The notes: generated from the letters alone by a model not told the origin. A DNA stretch of 64,000 nucleotides from Sporanaerobium hydrogeniformans (GCF_002735925.1 NZ_PEDL01000007.1:1-64000), one strand, 5' to 3'. Positions 29,153-38,264 are shown, counted from the stretch's first letter. Made by a program: numbers and translations.

Positions 29153-29467
29153 ATGATTGAGCAAATTCATGAGATGTCAACCGGAGATGAAAAAGCGATT
29201 GAAAGAGTAATTCAGGATGAAAATATTCATTATCTTCATATGGTCTTTAATAAGGAGGAAGGCCTCCCAGAACATTTCTCTAATTCCAACGTTTATATGA
29301 CAGTGGTAAGAGGGACTTTATCTATCGGGCTAAATGATCAAGAAGTTCACCAATATGATAAAGGAACTCTTTTGAAGATTCCTGTAAATACAAAGATGAA
29401 TGTAAAAAATTTATCCAAAAGTGTGCTTGAGTTAATTGTTGTAAAAGCACCGGCACCTTTGAAATAG
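29153..29467 (+). CDS. Small cupin-domain protein
   Basis: A 104-residue single-domain cupin: beta strands with LHMVFNKEEGLPEHFSNSN (His ligands reduced), VRGTLSIGLNDQE and GTLLKIPVNTKMNVKN. The classic metal-binding GxHxH is only partly kept, so catalysis is doubtful. The start MIEQIHEM is chosen for its GAGGAGA site. The frame runs 34 codons further upstream without one. The gene precedes rubredoxin and hcp, a grouping seen in other anaerobes, and may have a sensing or chaperone role. Confidence 0.82.
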   Translation: MIEQIHEMSTGDEKAIERVIQDENIHYLHMVFNKEEGLPEHFSNSNVYMTVVRGTLSIGLNDQEVHQYDKGTLLKIPVNTKMNVKNLSKSVLELIVVKAPAPLK

Positions 29468-29506
29468 TGAAACAAAATTTATAATCATTGAAAGGAGGAG
29501 CAAATA

Positions 29507-29671
29507 ATGATAAAATATGTATGTATCCCATGTGGATATATCTATGACCCACAAATAGGTGATCCAGATAGTGGAATAGCCCCTGGCACTGCGTTTGAAG
29601 ATATCCCTGATAATTGGGTTTGCCCAATTTGCTTTGTGGGTAAAGATGAGTTTGAACCAGTAAAGGAATAA
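29507..29671 (+). CDS. Rubredoxin
   Basis: A 54-residue electron carrier, full length for the family, with the two iron-binding knuckles CIPCGYIYD (Cys6, Cys9) and [11 protein letters not shown] (Cys39, Cys42) and the usual DNWVCP. The ribosome-binding site is GGAGGAG. It lies 20 bases before hcp and probably supplies electrons for Hcp or for peroxide/NO reduction in this cluster. Confidence 0.95.
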   Translation: MIKYVCIPCGYIYDPQIGDPDSGIAPGTAFEDIPDNWVCPICFVGKDEFEPVKE

Positions 29672-29690
29672 TACGAAGGAGGGAACGATT

Positions 29691-31322
29691 ATGAGTATGT
29701 TTTGTTACCAATGCCAAGAAACCGCAAAAGGTACCGGTTGTGAGGTAAGAGGTGTATGTGGCAAAAATGAGGAAGTTGCAAAATTGCAAGACTTACTGAT
29801 TTATGTTACAAAAGGGATTTCTGAAATAGTGGTAAAAGGCAAAGTGGATGTTAAATCCATAAGTGAAGTAAATCATCAAGTCCTAAAAAGCCTTTTTATT
29901 ACTATTACAAACGCTAATTTTGATGATGGCGCAATCGAAAATCAAATCCATAAAATGATTGAATTTAGAAACGGGCTAAAAAAACAGCTTTCTGGTGTTA
30001 ACCTTGGTGATGCGGCGGAGTTTGAAGTAATCGATAGAGCGTCTATGTTAGACAAAGCATCTAAAGTAGGTGTACTTTCAACGGAAAATGAAGATGTTCG
30101 TTCTCTTAGAGAGATGATTATCTATGGTTTGAAAGGTATGGCAGCGTATACACATCACGCCCTTAATATCGGAAAAGAAGATCTTGCTATCAATGCATTT
30201 ATTTATGAAGCACTTGCTTCAACCCTTGACGATTCTTTGTCTGCAGATGATCTTGTGGCATTAACATTAAAGACAGGCGAGTTTGGCGTGAAAGCGATGG
30301 CGCTGCTAGACGAAGCCAATACCTCCAAATATGGAAATCCTGAAATTACCAGCGTTAATATTGGTGTAAGAAACAATCCTGGAATACTGATTTCAGGCCA
30401 TGATCTCACTGATTTAGAGCAACTACTGGAACAAACCAAGGGTACTGGTATCGATGTTTATACACATAGTGAAATGCTTCCTGCACATTACTATCCTTTC
30501 TTTAAAAAGTATGATAATTTTGCGGGAAATTACGGCGGTTCATGGTGGCAGCAAGTGACCGAATTTGAAACCTTTAATGGCCCCATTTTATTTACTACAA
30601 ACTGTATTGTACCTCCAAGAAGTGAGGAAATCAGACAAAGAATCTTTACTTCCGGTGCATCAGGCTATCCCGGATGCCCTCACATCACAGCTGATGAAAA
30701 TGGCAAAAAAGATTTTTCTGAAATTATTGCGATGGCAAAGCAGTGTAAGCCTCCTGTAGAAATTGAATCAGGCAATATTGTTGGCGGTTTTGCTCACAAC
30801 CAAGTTTTTGCCCTTGCAGACAAAGTAGTTGATGCAGTAAAATCAGGTGCAATTAAAAAGTTCTTCGTTATGGCAGGCTGTGATGGCAGAATGAAATCTC
30901 GTGAGTATTACACCGAGTTTGCAAAAAAACTGCCTAATGACACAGTTATTCTCACAGCGGGATGTGCCAAGTACCGTTACAATAAACTTGGATTGGGAGA
31001 TATCGGAGGTATTCCAAGAGTTCTTGATGCTGGTCAGTGTAATGATTCCTACTCGCTTGTAGTAATCGCATTGAAGCTGAAGGAAATATTTGGACTTGAC
31101 GATGTTAACGATCTACCGATTGCATATAACATTGCTTGGTATGAGCAAAAGGCGGTAATTGTACTACTTGCGTTACTTTATTTAGGTGTGAAGAATATCC
31201 ATCTTGGACCTACCTTACCAGGATTTTTATCTCCGAACGTTGCAAAGGTCCTTGTTGAAAAATTTGGCATTGCAGGTATCGGACAAGTTGAAGATGATAT
31301 CAAGTTATTCATGGGCGAATAA
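29691..31322 (+). CDS. hcp: Hydroxylamine reductase / hybrid cluster protein (copy 1)
   Basis: An iron-sulfur protein of 543 residues with an N-terminal cubane site (Cys pattern x2, x8, x5 in [19 protein letters not shown]) and the hybrid Fe-S-O cluster ligands in [25 protein letters not shown] and [11 protein letters not shown]. Hcp reduces NO or hydroxylamine and is a nitrosative-stress protein, also implicated in protein S-nitrosylation. Start follows GAAGGAGGG. Last gene of the plus-strand cluster. It differs from the second Hcp in this window by lacking a C-terminal DUF1858. Confidence 0.95.
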   Translation: MSMFCYQCQETAKGTGCEVRGVCGKNEEVAKLQDLLIYVTKGISEIVVKGKVDVKSISEVNHQVLKSLFITITNANFDDGAIENQIHKMIEFRNGLKKQLSGVNLGDAAEFEVIDRASMLDKASKVGVLSTENEDVRSLREMIIYGLKGMAAYTHHALNIGKEDLAINAFIYEALASTLDDSLSADDLVALTLKTGEFGVKAMALLDEANTSKYGNPEITSVNIGVRNNPGILISGHDLTDLEQLLEQTKGTGIDVYTHSEMLPAHYYPFFKKYDNFAGNYGGSWWQQVTEFETFNGPILFTTNCIVPPRSEEIRQRIFTSGASGYPGCPHITADENGKKDFSEIIAMAKQCKPPVEIESGNIVGGFAHNQVFALADKVVDAVKSGAIKKFFVMAGCDGRMKSREYYTEFAKKLPNDTVILTAGCAKYRYNKLGLGDIGGIPRVLDAGQCNDSYSLVVIALKLKEIFGLDDVNDLPIAYNIAWYEQKAVIVLLALLYLGVKNIHLGPTLPGFLSPNVAKVLVEKFGIAGIGQVEDDIKLFMGE

Positions 31323-31342
31323 TTCGTTTTGATATTTTAAAT

Positions 31343-31386
31343 AAAAGCAAAGATTCTGATTAACATTCGGAATCTTTGCTTTTTTA
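31343..31386 (+). terminator. Intrinsic terminator of the hcp cluster
   Basis: A 14-bp perfect stem AAAAGCAAAGATTC/GAATCTTTGCTTTT followed by T residues. Confidence 0.88.
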
Positions 31387-31399
31387 TATTTAGAAATAA

Positions 31400-31449
31400 A
31401 TTTGTCACCACCCATATGCAAGGATACCCTGGACGATTTTGGGCATATA
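31400..31449 (+). repeat. Dispersed 48-bp direct repeat, copy B
   Basis: Shares GCAAGGATACCCTGGACGAT with copies A and E. Lies between convergent genes, so a promoter role is unlikely. Followed on the right by a perfect hairpin at 31457-31489. The remaining 260 bases up to the catalase remnant hold no gene that I can support. Confidence 0.8.
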
Positions 31450-31456
31450 AGAATTA

Positions 31457-31489
31457 TGGCACTGTACTAAATTGAATGGTACAGTGCCA
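31457..31489. terminator. Perfect hairpin next to repeat B
   Basis: An 11-bp stem TGGCACTGTAC/GTACAGTGCCA with an 11-nt loop and no clear U tract. Same position relative to the repeat as at copies A, C and D. Confidence 0.5.
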
Positions 31490-31750
31490 AGATTGTGTGT
31501 TTATATATATTTTATTGCGCAGATAAAATTAACCATTAAAAGAGGGCATGCTCTTAATAGTTAGTAATTCAATATTGGAAGCAACGTCTGTTTCACAATT
31601 AAAATCTATTTGGTATTTGCTGATTATCATTTAGGGGTTGTCCGAGATAGTCAAAAATCCAAAGCTTTTCAGGAGCTACTTAGGGACTAATGTTTATAAT
31701 ATGAGTTATTGGGTCTAAGTCAACCCACTCAATATTACTGGGGTCATGGC

Positions 31751-32258
31751 TTATCCATTAGGATTATTGAAACTGACAGGATTGGCCGTTGTATTGCCAA
31801 ATGCATTTGATGGAGAAGGTGTAGAAAGATCAAAATAAATACGGGAATCTTTTGTAACACCAAAATCCTTGTTGGAGCCAGGATCCTGAACACGATTAAA
31901 TGCCTCTCGAAATATAGCGTTATGCGCTTCTTCACGGTTAAGCAGAAAATCGATGGTTTCCTTTACTTTTTTGTCGTTAATCTGACGATAGAGGTACTGA
32001 TACACTACCTTTGCTCTCTGCTCTGATGCAATGTTCGATAGCAAATCTGCGCACAAATCACCAGTTACTGTAACATAGTCACCAGTCCAAGAGTAGCCAG
32101 AGGAATTGATTAGTCCAGGGTTAAGTCCTAAAATCACATGTGACTGAATTTCGCCTGCTCCGACAGCGGTAGCATCTACATCATGCCCATTAAGCAAATT
32201 GTGGGTTAGCCTTTTCTACCTCAACAGGGTGAAAAAGCTGTTTTTCGTGCTTAAACAT
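31751..32258 (-). pseudogene. Manganese catalase / CotJC-like gene with internal deletion
   Basis: Reading on the minus strand from ATG at 32258 gives a typical Mn-catalase N-terminus (MFKHEKQLFHPVEVEKANPQ) that ends at a stop after 22 codons. In another frame, from about 32197, the C-terminal two thirds follows (LNGHDVD, VTGDLCADLLSNIASEQRAK, LLNREEAHN). By memory of the family, about 65 residues with the first metal ligands are missing and the reading frame is shifted. The remaining ligand motifs are intact but cannot make an enzyme. An intact copy would have removed hydrogen peroxide. Confidence 0.85.
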
Positions 32259-32404
32259 TATAACACTTCCTTTTACACAGAATATTATTCCACTTTTTGC
32301 AAACAATATGCGTAAATAATTTAAAGCAATTTGAGGTTTAAATAATTAACTAATAAATGAAAATATATAAAATTACGCAAACAATTGCATTAAGGTGGGA
32401 AAAT

Positions 32405-33715
32405 ATGAATTCTGTATGGAAAGAAAAATCACATTTGCCAATTTACAATTCGTTGGAACATGATATTAAGACAGAAGTACTCATTATTGGCGGAGGTTTA
32501 GCAGGCATACTGTGTAACTATATGTTAACACAGGCTGGAATTGATTGTGTATTGGTAGAAGCGGATCGTATTTGCAGTGGAATTACAAAAAATACAACCG
32601 CAAAAATTACCTCGCAACATGGTTTTATTTTTGATAAGCTAATCAGTGAATTTGATGTGGAAACAGCAACACTTTACTTGAAAACCAATGAAGAAGCACT
32701 TGGTAAATATCGTACTCTGTGTAAAACAGTAGACTGCGATTTTGAAGAAAAGGACAATTATGTCTATTCTATTGATGATACACAAAAGGTCCAGCAAGAG
32801 CTTACTGCATTGCATAAGATCGGGTTTCCGGCACAAGTCATAAATAGCATTCCGCTTCCATTTTCTATAGCTGGTGCCGTTAAGTTTCCACATCAAGCAC
32901 AATTTAATCCTTTAAAATTCATATCGGGTATTGTAGATGGACTGTCAATTTATGAGAAAACAGCTGTTCGTGAACTGATTGGTACTACTGCTATCACAGA
33001 CCATGGGAAAATTAAAGCAAATAAAATTATTGTTACCACTCATTTTCCCTTTCTAAATAAACACGGAAGTTATTTTTTGAAGTTATACCAGCACCGATCC
33101 TATGTAATTGCTCTGGAGAACGCACCTTATGTAAACGGTATGTATGTTGATGAGGCCCAAAAGGGATTATCTTTCCGTAACTATGACAATCTTTTGCTTA
33201 TTGGTGGTGGAGATCATCGAACTGGTAAGCAGGGTGGAAATTTTGCGGAACTTGAGGATTTTGCTAAGCGATACTATCCAAATTGCAATATCAAATACCG
33301 CTGGGCAACTCAGGACTGCATGACCCTTGACAGTGTACCCTACATTGGTGCATATTCTGCTAGCACATCAAATCTTTATGTTGCTACAGGTTTTAACAAA
33401 TGGGGCATGACCAGTTCCATGGTTTCTGCACTTCTACTCTGTGACTTGGTTCAGGGCAAAGAAAACCCCTATGCATGCGTATTTTCACCATCACGTACCA
33501 TTCTCCGTCCGCAACTTGCTGCAAATGCTTTTGAGGCTGTTATGAATCTGCTTACCCCAACGGTTCCTCGATGCCCTCATATGGGTTGTGCATTAAAGTG
33601 GAATAAGCTTGAGCACAGTTGGGATTGTTCTTGTCATGGGTCACGATTTGCGAAGGATGGCAAAATAATTGATAATCCTGCTACTGGAGATTTAAAGCTG
33701 AAAGGTAAAAAATAA
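32405..33715 (+). CDS. FAD-dependent oxidoreductase with C-terminal Rieske domain
   Basis: A 436-residue protein. The N-terminal DAO-type FAD domain has the dinucleotide-binding motif VLIIGGGLAGILCNY near residue 27 and a GLSFRNYDNLLLIGGG stretch. A C-terminal Rieske [2Fe-2S] site follows: CPHMGC and CSCHGSRF, with Cys and His pairs about 15 residues apart. Such proteins (YhfW-like) are soluble oxidoreductases of unknown substrate. The start MNSVWKEKSHLP follows GGTGGG. The 16-codon upstream extension has no site. It shares its cassette with the broken catalase, divergently. Confidence 0.88.
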   Translation: MNSVWKEKSHLPIYNSLEHDIKTEVLIIGGGLAGILCNYMLTQAGIDCVLVEADRICSGITKNTTAKITSQHGFIFDKLISEFDVETATLYLKTNEEALGKYRTLCKTVDCDFEEKDNYVYSIDDTQKVQQELTALHKIGFPAQVINSIPLPFSIAGAVKFPHQAQFNPLKFISGIVDGLSIYEKTAVRELIGTTAITDHGKIKANKIIVTTHFPFLNKHGSYFLKLYQHRSYVIALENAPYVNGMYVDEAQKGLSFRNYDNLLLIGGGDHRTGKQGGNFAELEDFAKRYYPNCNIKYRWATQDCMTLDSVPYIGAYSASTSNLYVATGFNKWGMTSSMVSALLLCDLVQGKENPYACVFSPSRTILRPQLAANAFEAVMNLLTPTVPRCPHMGCALKWNKLEHSWDCSCHGSRFAKDGKIIDNPATGDLKLKGKK

Positions 33716-33830
33716 GTAATTGTCAAAAATATTAATAAATTAGTAAATCGAAAAAGCTTTTTATTAACACAGCTTAATTAGTTGATTGTAAAATTTTGAA
33801 TAATAATCATGATTTTTTAAAAAGTTTAAA

Positions 33831-33880
33831 TCCGATTCCCATCCTTTTGTAAGGATATTATGGCAGATACTCGGCATTTA
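33831..33880 (+). repeat. Dispersed 48-bp direct repeat, copy C
   Basis: Carries TCCTTTTGTAAGGAT and GATACTCGG as in copies D and E. The sequence TCCTT/AAGGA forms a short hairpin inside. It lies between the convergent FAD/Rieske and cat genes and is followed by the hairpin at 33887-33929. Confidence 0.78.
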
Positions 33881-33886
33881 ATGAAT

Positions 33887-33929
33887 AAGAGGAGCCGCTA
33901 CACAACCACGAAGTGTAGCGGCTCCTCTT
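33887..33929. terminator. Terminator hairpin of the cat gene next to repeat C
   Basis: A perfect 17-bp stem (AAGAGGAGCCGCTACAC and complement) with a 9-nt loop, starting 4 bases after the cat stop. It is flanked by A/T on both sides and so may act in both directions. Confidence 0.78.
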
Positions 33930-33932
33930 AGA

Positions 33933-34565
33933 TTAATTTGTAGGGAGTTGTTCAATCATTTCTTGTAGTTCGTTGAAAAATCGCGACAGATGAAACCCAT
34001 CACAAACAGCATGATGCACTTGTACGGCAAGGGGTAATAAGCACCGATCATTTACAGTCTCAAACTTGCCCATTGTGAAAATCGGTAATAAATAGCTGTA
34101 GCCTTTTTGCAAATTTAGGTTGAAGCCCTCAAAGCTCGACCATGGAATCATAGATACTGAAAAGGTGTTTTTAGGGGCATTGGGCTTGGCTATCATACGA
34201 TTGATAGAGCCATATTCCTGAATATCATTTTCGTAATTCGCACAAAACTGCTTATAGTTAGGACTATATGTAGTCCATAGGTTGGAGAAGGTTTCGCTTT
34301 CTTTGTGAAAGACAGTATAGCAAGGAGAAAGATAATCGTATACGCCTACTTCTCCGTTATCGTCCAACGCTGTGCGAAATTCCTCGTGGCGATTTACAAC
34401 ACAAGCAATCAGATAGAGCATGGTCGGATACAGGCTCACTCGTTTCTCCCTTAGTTCAGTAATATCAAGACGCACAGTCATGCTGTAGGTACACGGTACA
34501 TCTGATAAGTAATGGTTAAAATATTCTTCACGCTTCCATGTGGAGCGGTCAATCAACTGAAACAT
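33933..34565 (-). CDS. cat: Chloramphenicol O-acetyltransferase
   Basis: A cytosolic trimeric enzyme that acetylates chloramphenicol with acetyl-CoA and so gives resistance. It is 210 residues, full length. The catalytic motif QVHHAVCDGFH (His184/185) is intact, as are PCTYSMTV, NRHEEFRTA, SMIPWSSFEGFNLNLQKG and LPIFTMGKF. These align by memory with the clostridial CatP/CatD group of the transposons Tn4451/Tn4453, though clearly diverged. Start follows AAGGAAA. The gene is alone between two copies of the dispersed repeat with its own terminator, as a resistance cassette would be. Confidence 0.92.
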   Translation of the reverse strand: MFQLIDRSTWKREEYFNHYLSDVPCTYSMTVRLDITELREKRVSLYPTMLYLIACVVNRHEEFRTALDDNGEVGVYDYLSPCYTVFHKESETFSNLWTTYSPNYKQFCANYENDIQEYGSINRMIAKPNAPKNTFSVSMIPWSSFEGFNLNLQKGYSYLLPIFTMGKFETVNDRCLLPLAVQVHHAVCDGFHLSRFFNELQEMIEQLPTN

Positions 34566-34647
34566 TGTTGATTTCCTTTCAAGTTATTTTCGTTGTTTTT
34601 ATTTTACCATACAAAAGTACACTAATCTACGTTGTAAATGCAAACTA

Positions 34648-34697
34648 ATCATTGACCGTCCTTTTGCAAGGATTGACTGGAATATACTCGGATTATA
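34648..34697 (+). repeat. Dispersed 48-bp direct repeat, copy D
   Basis: Carries TCCTTTTGCAAGGATTGACT and TACTCGGATTATAG. It lies between the start of cat and the stop of the GyrI-like gene, with its hairpin at 34706-34733 on the right. Confidence 0.78.
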
Positions 34698-34705
34698 GTA
34701 GTGAA

Positions 34706-34733
34706 AACGCAGGGCGGTTATCCGCCCTGCGTT
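34706..34733. terminator. Terminator hairpin of the GyrI-like gene next to repeat D
   Basis: A perfect 12-bp stem AACGCAGGGCGG/CCGCCCTGCGTT with loop TTAT, 7 bases after the stop of the downstream minus-strand gene. Confidence 0.75.
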
Positions 34734-34739
34734 ATATTA

Positions 34740-35195
34740 TTATAGAATAGGTACACAAATTTCACAGTAATGATTAGCTACAAGCTTAGCGATGTATCGT
34801 TCCATTATTGGTCGATTATAATCTACTTCATATTTTGATTTAGATATCGTGGGGAAGATTTCTGACCATGCTTTCTGCATTGCAGATGCAGTGTGTTCAA
34901 TTGTAAATACTGCATATTTCCCTCCTGAGATCTTACCAATTGTAATGGTGTCATTACCTATAACAGTATTGTTGCCAAGAACAATGCAGGCATCATATCG
35001 GCAATTTTCAGGTTTTGTTAATTGCACATTATCATGAGCTATTCCTAAAATTATTGAGTTTTCATCCATATAATTATTTGTAGTAGCCCAAGATTTCAGT
35101 TTTTCCATAGTTTCAATATTTTCTACACCATATGCTCCATATCTTCTGTAATATGCAATGGTTGATGGTGAGATCGTTTCGATTTTGATATTCAT
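34740..35195 (-). CDS. GyrI-like (AraC effector-binding) small-molecule-binding protein
   Basis: A 151-residue stand-alone GyrI-like domain, with IETISPSTIAYYRRYGAYGV at the start and ISGGKYAVFTIEHTASAMQKAWSEI in the second half. Such domains bind small, often cationic or aromatic, molecules and either act as effector modules or sequester or hydrolyse toxic compounds. No DNA-binding region is fused. It lies alone between repeats D and E. A second GyrI-like protein, of different sequence, lies at 39649-40089. Confidence 0.85.
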   Translation of the reverse strand: MNIKIETISPSTIAYYRRYGAYGVENIETMEKLKSWATTNNYMDENSIILGIAHDNVQLTKPENCRYDACIVLGNNTVIGNDTITIGKISGGKYAVFTIEHTASAMQKAWSEIFPTISKSKYEVDYNRPIMERYIAKLVANHYCEICVPIL

Positions 35196-35298
35196 AGCAA
35201 ATATCCCTTCATAAATATAGTGACCGGCCCTTTTTTACTGTACAATGATTTAAAATGAATTACAAATACTATTTTAAAAGTTGTGCATAATAACTAAA

Positions 35299-35347
35299 CC
35301 TATTGTTATCCTTTTGTAAGGATACTCTAGACGATTTTGGGTATGTA
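35299..35347 (+). repeat. Dispersed 48-bp direct repeat, copy E
   Basis: Carries TCCTTTTGTAAGGATACTCT and GACGATTTTGGG. It stands in a 463-base gene-free stretch (35196-35658) that otherwise holds only the hairpin at 35475-35503 and two short open frames (25 and 43 codons) that I cannot assign. Confidence 0.78.
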
Positions 35348-35474
35348 GTAAAATAGCTAATAAGTAATATCTGCAAACCAATCAAAATGAAGCCATGAAG
35401 AATGCATATTACCGAGCCAGAACGAACAAAAATGTTCATGTGTTGCGACTACTGTATCTGCTAAGTGAATAACG

Positions 35475-35503
35475 AAACGGTCAGGTGAGATGCCTGACCG
35501 TTT
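35475..35503. terminator. Terminator hairpin right of repeat E
   Basis: An 11-bp perfect stem AAACGGTCAGG/CCTGACCGTTT with a 7-nt loop, T-rich on the plus side. It lies 155 bases downstream of the ATPase stop on the minus strand, farther from its repeat than the other hairpins. Confidence 0.65.
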
Positions 35504-35658
35504 TGTACTCTATTTGCCACGTTCAAAATAGAAGTCGCAATATAAGCAGGACTTCATATCCTGTCAGAAATCTTGGATAAATGGGTGCATGGGGCGTCTG
35601 CAAATTCACAATATGCAAGCCACTGTTGCAGATTTCATCTTGATACCATCCCATTTTT

Positions 35659-38181
35659 TCACCCCTTGCGTAGCTTCTTAATCAGCTTTACTATTTCATA
35701 CCAAAACACCGAGATAGCTGCAATGCCGACAGCAATCAAAAGAGCTGTTGCAGACAGCGGTGCCAGCTTCAAGAATGCATTTAGCGGCGAGTAAAGGATA
35801 ATGCCAAGCATAGCAAGTGTTCCGATATTAACTGCCCACATCACCTTGTCTTTGGCAAGGCATTTGACCGACTGTATAGCAAAATCATGGTCGGAGCTGT
35901 TGACCTGCACAAGGAATAGGTTAGACAGCATAATAATTGCAAGCCCCATAGCACGAGCAATGGGTGCATTGTCTGCATTTCCTCCCAGTATGGTGTAGTA
36001 TGTTCCAAAGAAGGCTGCAAAAATCACAAGTCCCTGTAATATACTTTTGGCAAGAGTTTTTGCGGTTAGTAGCTTTTCTTTGGGGTTACGAGGTTTGCGC
36101 TCCATAATGTCCGTTTCTGCAGGCTGACGTTCTAACACAATAGAGCAAGTAGGGTCAATGAGAAGTTCCAGTAGCACAACATGCAGTGGAAGTAAAAGTA
36201 GTTCTGTAGGTGCAATGCCCAGGATAGGTGCAAGCAAGGAGGCAAATGCAATAGGAATGTGAATAGTGAACACATAGCCCACTGCCTTTCGGATATTATC
36301 ATAAATTCGCCTACCATCCTTGACTGTTTCCACAATGGTAGTAAAGTTGTCGTCCATTAAAATAAGGTCGGCGGCCTCACGAGATACCTCACTGCCACGC
36401 TTGCCCATTGCAATGCCGATGTCTGCATATTTTAGAGCAGGTGCATCGTTAACACCGTCGCCGGTCATAGCAACAATCTCGCCATTATCCTTAAACGCTT
36501 TCACAATGCGCATTTTATGTTCAGGAATAACACGGGAGAAAATGCTAACATCCTTAACCCTTTCACATAGTTCCGTATCAGACATTTCGTTTAGCATATC
36601 ACCTGTAATGATATGGTCACTGTTTGGCATACCAATTTTCTTTGCAATGGAAGATGCGGTAATTCCGTTGTCGCCTGTAATCATAACAACACGAATACCC
36701 GCCCTATTGCATACTGCAATGTCTGCTTTTACGCCTTCACGTGGGGGATCTGCAAGCCCGATGAGTCCACAAAACTTCAAACGACAATCGGTGATTTGTG
36801 CTGGGATTTCTGACTCACTCTGAAGATTTGCAGTGGCAATTGCAATCACACGCAGACCCTGCTTTGACATTTCAGTAATTTTATGCTCTACTACTTCTTT
36901 ATCATCCTCCGTCAACTCGCAGATGGTCAAAATACGCTCTGGTGAACCTTTTGCGGCAATAACAATACTGTCGTTTCTTCTCCATATATGTCCCATCATT
37001 TTCAGTTCATTGGTAAAAGCATATTCGCTAATTAGTTCACCGCTAAAGAGATGTTCCTTGGAGATGCCAAGCCAATCACAATGTTTAAGCATTGCTTTTT
37101 CCATTGGGTCGTAGGCGTCAGTTTCGCAGCCAAGTCCCATCACTTCACACAGAGTATGGGTATCACCATCGGTAGCCCAAATATCCTGCACTGTCATCTG
37201 ATTCATGGTAATAGTACCTGTTTTATCCACACATAGTACCGAAACAGCTCCGAGTGTTTCCACTGAGGGAAGCTTGCGCACCAGTGATTGCTTTTTGGCA
37301 AGCCTCCATGCACCCATTGAGAGAAACACGGTGAGAATAACCGGGAATTCTTCCGGGATCATAGCCATAGCAAGAGTTATGCCTGACAAAATGCTTTCAA
37401 TCAGTCGATCGCCAAAAGCGTGATCGGGTATGTTAAACCAAGTGAACACACCCACAAGGGCAAACAAAACAGCCGCTATTCCAGCGCATAGCTTAACAAG
37501 GCTGCCGGTCTGTTTTTGAAGCGGTGTATCCTCATTGGGTGCTGCGGCAACATTTGCACCGATTTTACCGTATTGGGTAGCCCCGCCGATTTTATCAACC
37601 AATACAGTTGCTGTTCCTTGGGTAACCAAGGTGCCTGCATAGCAATAATCACGGCGCCAGTAATCCTCTGTGAACTCGGCATTTTCGGTTGGGTTCTTCC
37701 ACACCCCCTCGGCTTCACCTGTGAGAGAGGATTCATCTACGCAGAGGTCATTGCATTTAACAATTATTCCGTCAGCAGAAATTTTGACACCCTCATAAAT
37801 CATCATTAAATCGCCAGGAACGAGGTCACTGCTGGCGATGGTCTGCTCCTTGTCATCACGAATGACAGTGACGTGTGGGGCAGATAAATCCTTGAGAGCA
37901 TTTAAGGTTTTGTCAGTTTTCCATTCTTGGATAACATCAATGCTGATAATACCCACTACAAAAATGAGCATAATCCCACCATCTCTGGGCTCACCCAGAA
38001 TAAAATAGATGATTGCAGCAACAATTAGTAGCAAAAACATCGGCTCACAGATAATGTGCAGAACTTTTCTTTGAAAACTCTCTTTCTTTTGTGAGGTCAA
38101 TTCATTTTTGCCATATTGTTCTTGCAATCGTTTTACTTCGTCAGCGGTTAGGCCTACCATGTTCAGTTTGTTGCTTATCAT
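35659..38181 (-). CDS. P-type cation-transporting ATPase under NiCo-riboswitch control
   Basis: An 840-residue P2-type ATPase exporting cations at the cell membrane. The actuator motif TGEAEG, the phosphorylation site CVDKTGTITMN, the hinge TGDGVNDAPALKYADIGIAMG and a cation N-terminal domain are all present. Membrane helix 4 reads IPEEFPVILTVF, with PEEFP in place of the PEGLP of Ca2+ pumps and no CPC motif of heavy-metal P1B pumps. Overall similarity is to Ca2+/Mn2+ pumps, but the NiCo (czcD) riboswitch in its leader points to Co2+, Ni2+ or Fe2+ as the exported ion. Start follows GGAGG. Confidence 0.9.
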   Translation of the reverse strand: MISNKLNMVGLTADEVKRLQEQYGKNELTSQKKESFQRKVLHIICEPMFLLLIVAAIIYFILGEPRDGGIMLIFVVGIISIDVIQEWKTDKTLNALKDLSAPHVTVIRDDKEQTIASSDLVPGDLMMIYEGVKISADGIIVKCNDLCVDESSLTGEAEGVWKNPTENAEFTEDYWRRDYCYAGTLVTQGTATVLVDKIGGATQYGKIGANVAAAPNEDTPLQKQTGSLVKLCAGIAAVLFALVGVFTWFNIPDHAFGDRLIESILSGITLAMAMIPEEFPVILTVFLSMGAWRLAKKQSLVRKLPSVETLGAVSVLCVDKTGTITMNQMTVQDIWATDGDTHTLCEVMGLGCETDAYDPMEKAMLKHCDWLGISKEHLFSGELISEYAFTNELKMMGHIWRRNDSIVIAAKGSPERILTICELTEDDKEVVEHKITEMSKQGLRVIAIATANLQSESEIPAQITDCRLKFCGLIGLADPPREGVKADIAVCNRAGIRVVMITGDNGITASSIAKKIGMPNSDHIITGDMLNEMSDTELCERVKDVSIFSRVIPEHKMRIVKAFKDNGEIVAMTGDGVNDAPALKYADIGIAMGKRGSEVSREAADLILMDDNFTTIVETVKDGRRIYDNIRKAVGYVFTIHIPIAFASLLAPILGIAPTELLLLPLHVVLLELLIDPTCSIVLERQPAETDIMERKPRNPKEKLLTAKTLAKSILQGLVIFAAFFGTYYTILGGNADNAPIARAMGLAIIMLSNLFLVQVNSSDHDFAIQSVKCLAKDKVMWAVNIGTLAMLGIILYSPLNAFLKLAPLSATALLIAVGIAAISVFWYEIVKLIKKLRKG

Positions 38182-38264
38182 AAAAGTTACCTCCGTTTTA
38201 GCCTTTCGGCAGTCGTTTGATAGCTCTATGGCACTCCATTTTCAGGGTCATTGTTCCATTTGGG

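Noticed and set aside
31640-31740. Possible insertion-sequence end (GGGTTGTCCGAGA-like) near the catalase remnant
   Set aside because: No matching inverted end or transposase frame could be found nearby.
35415-35495. A 25-codon open frame (MKNAYYRARTNKNV...) in the gap after the GyrI-like gene
   Set aside because: No convincing ribosome-binding site and no recognised family; could be a gene remnant but cannot be supported.
36320-36823. Plus-strand open frame opposite the P-type ATPase
   Set aside because: It is the antisense shadow of conserved ATPase coding sequence, with no start signals.
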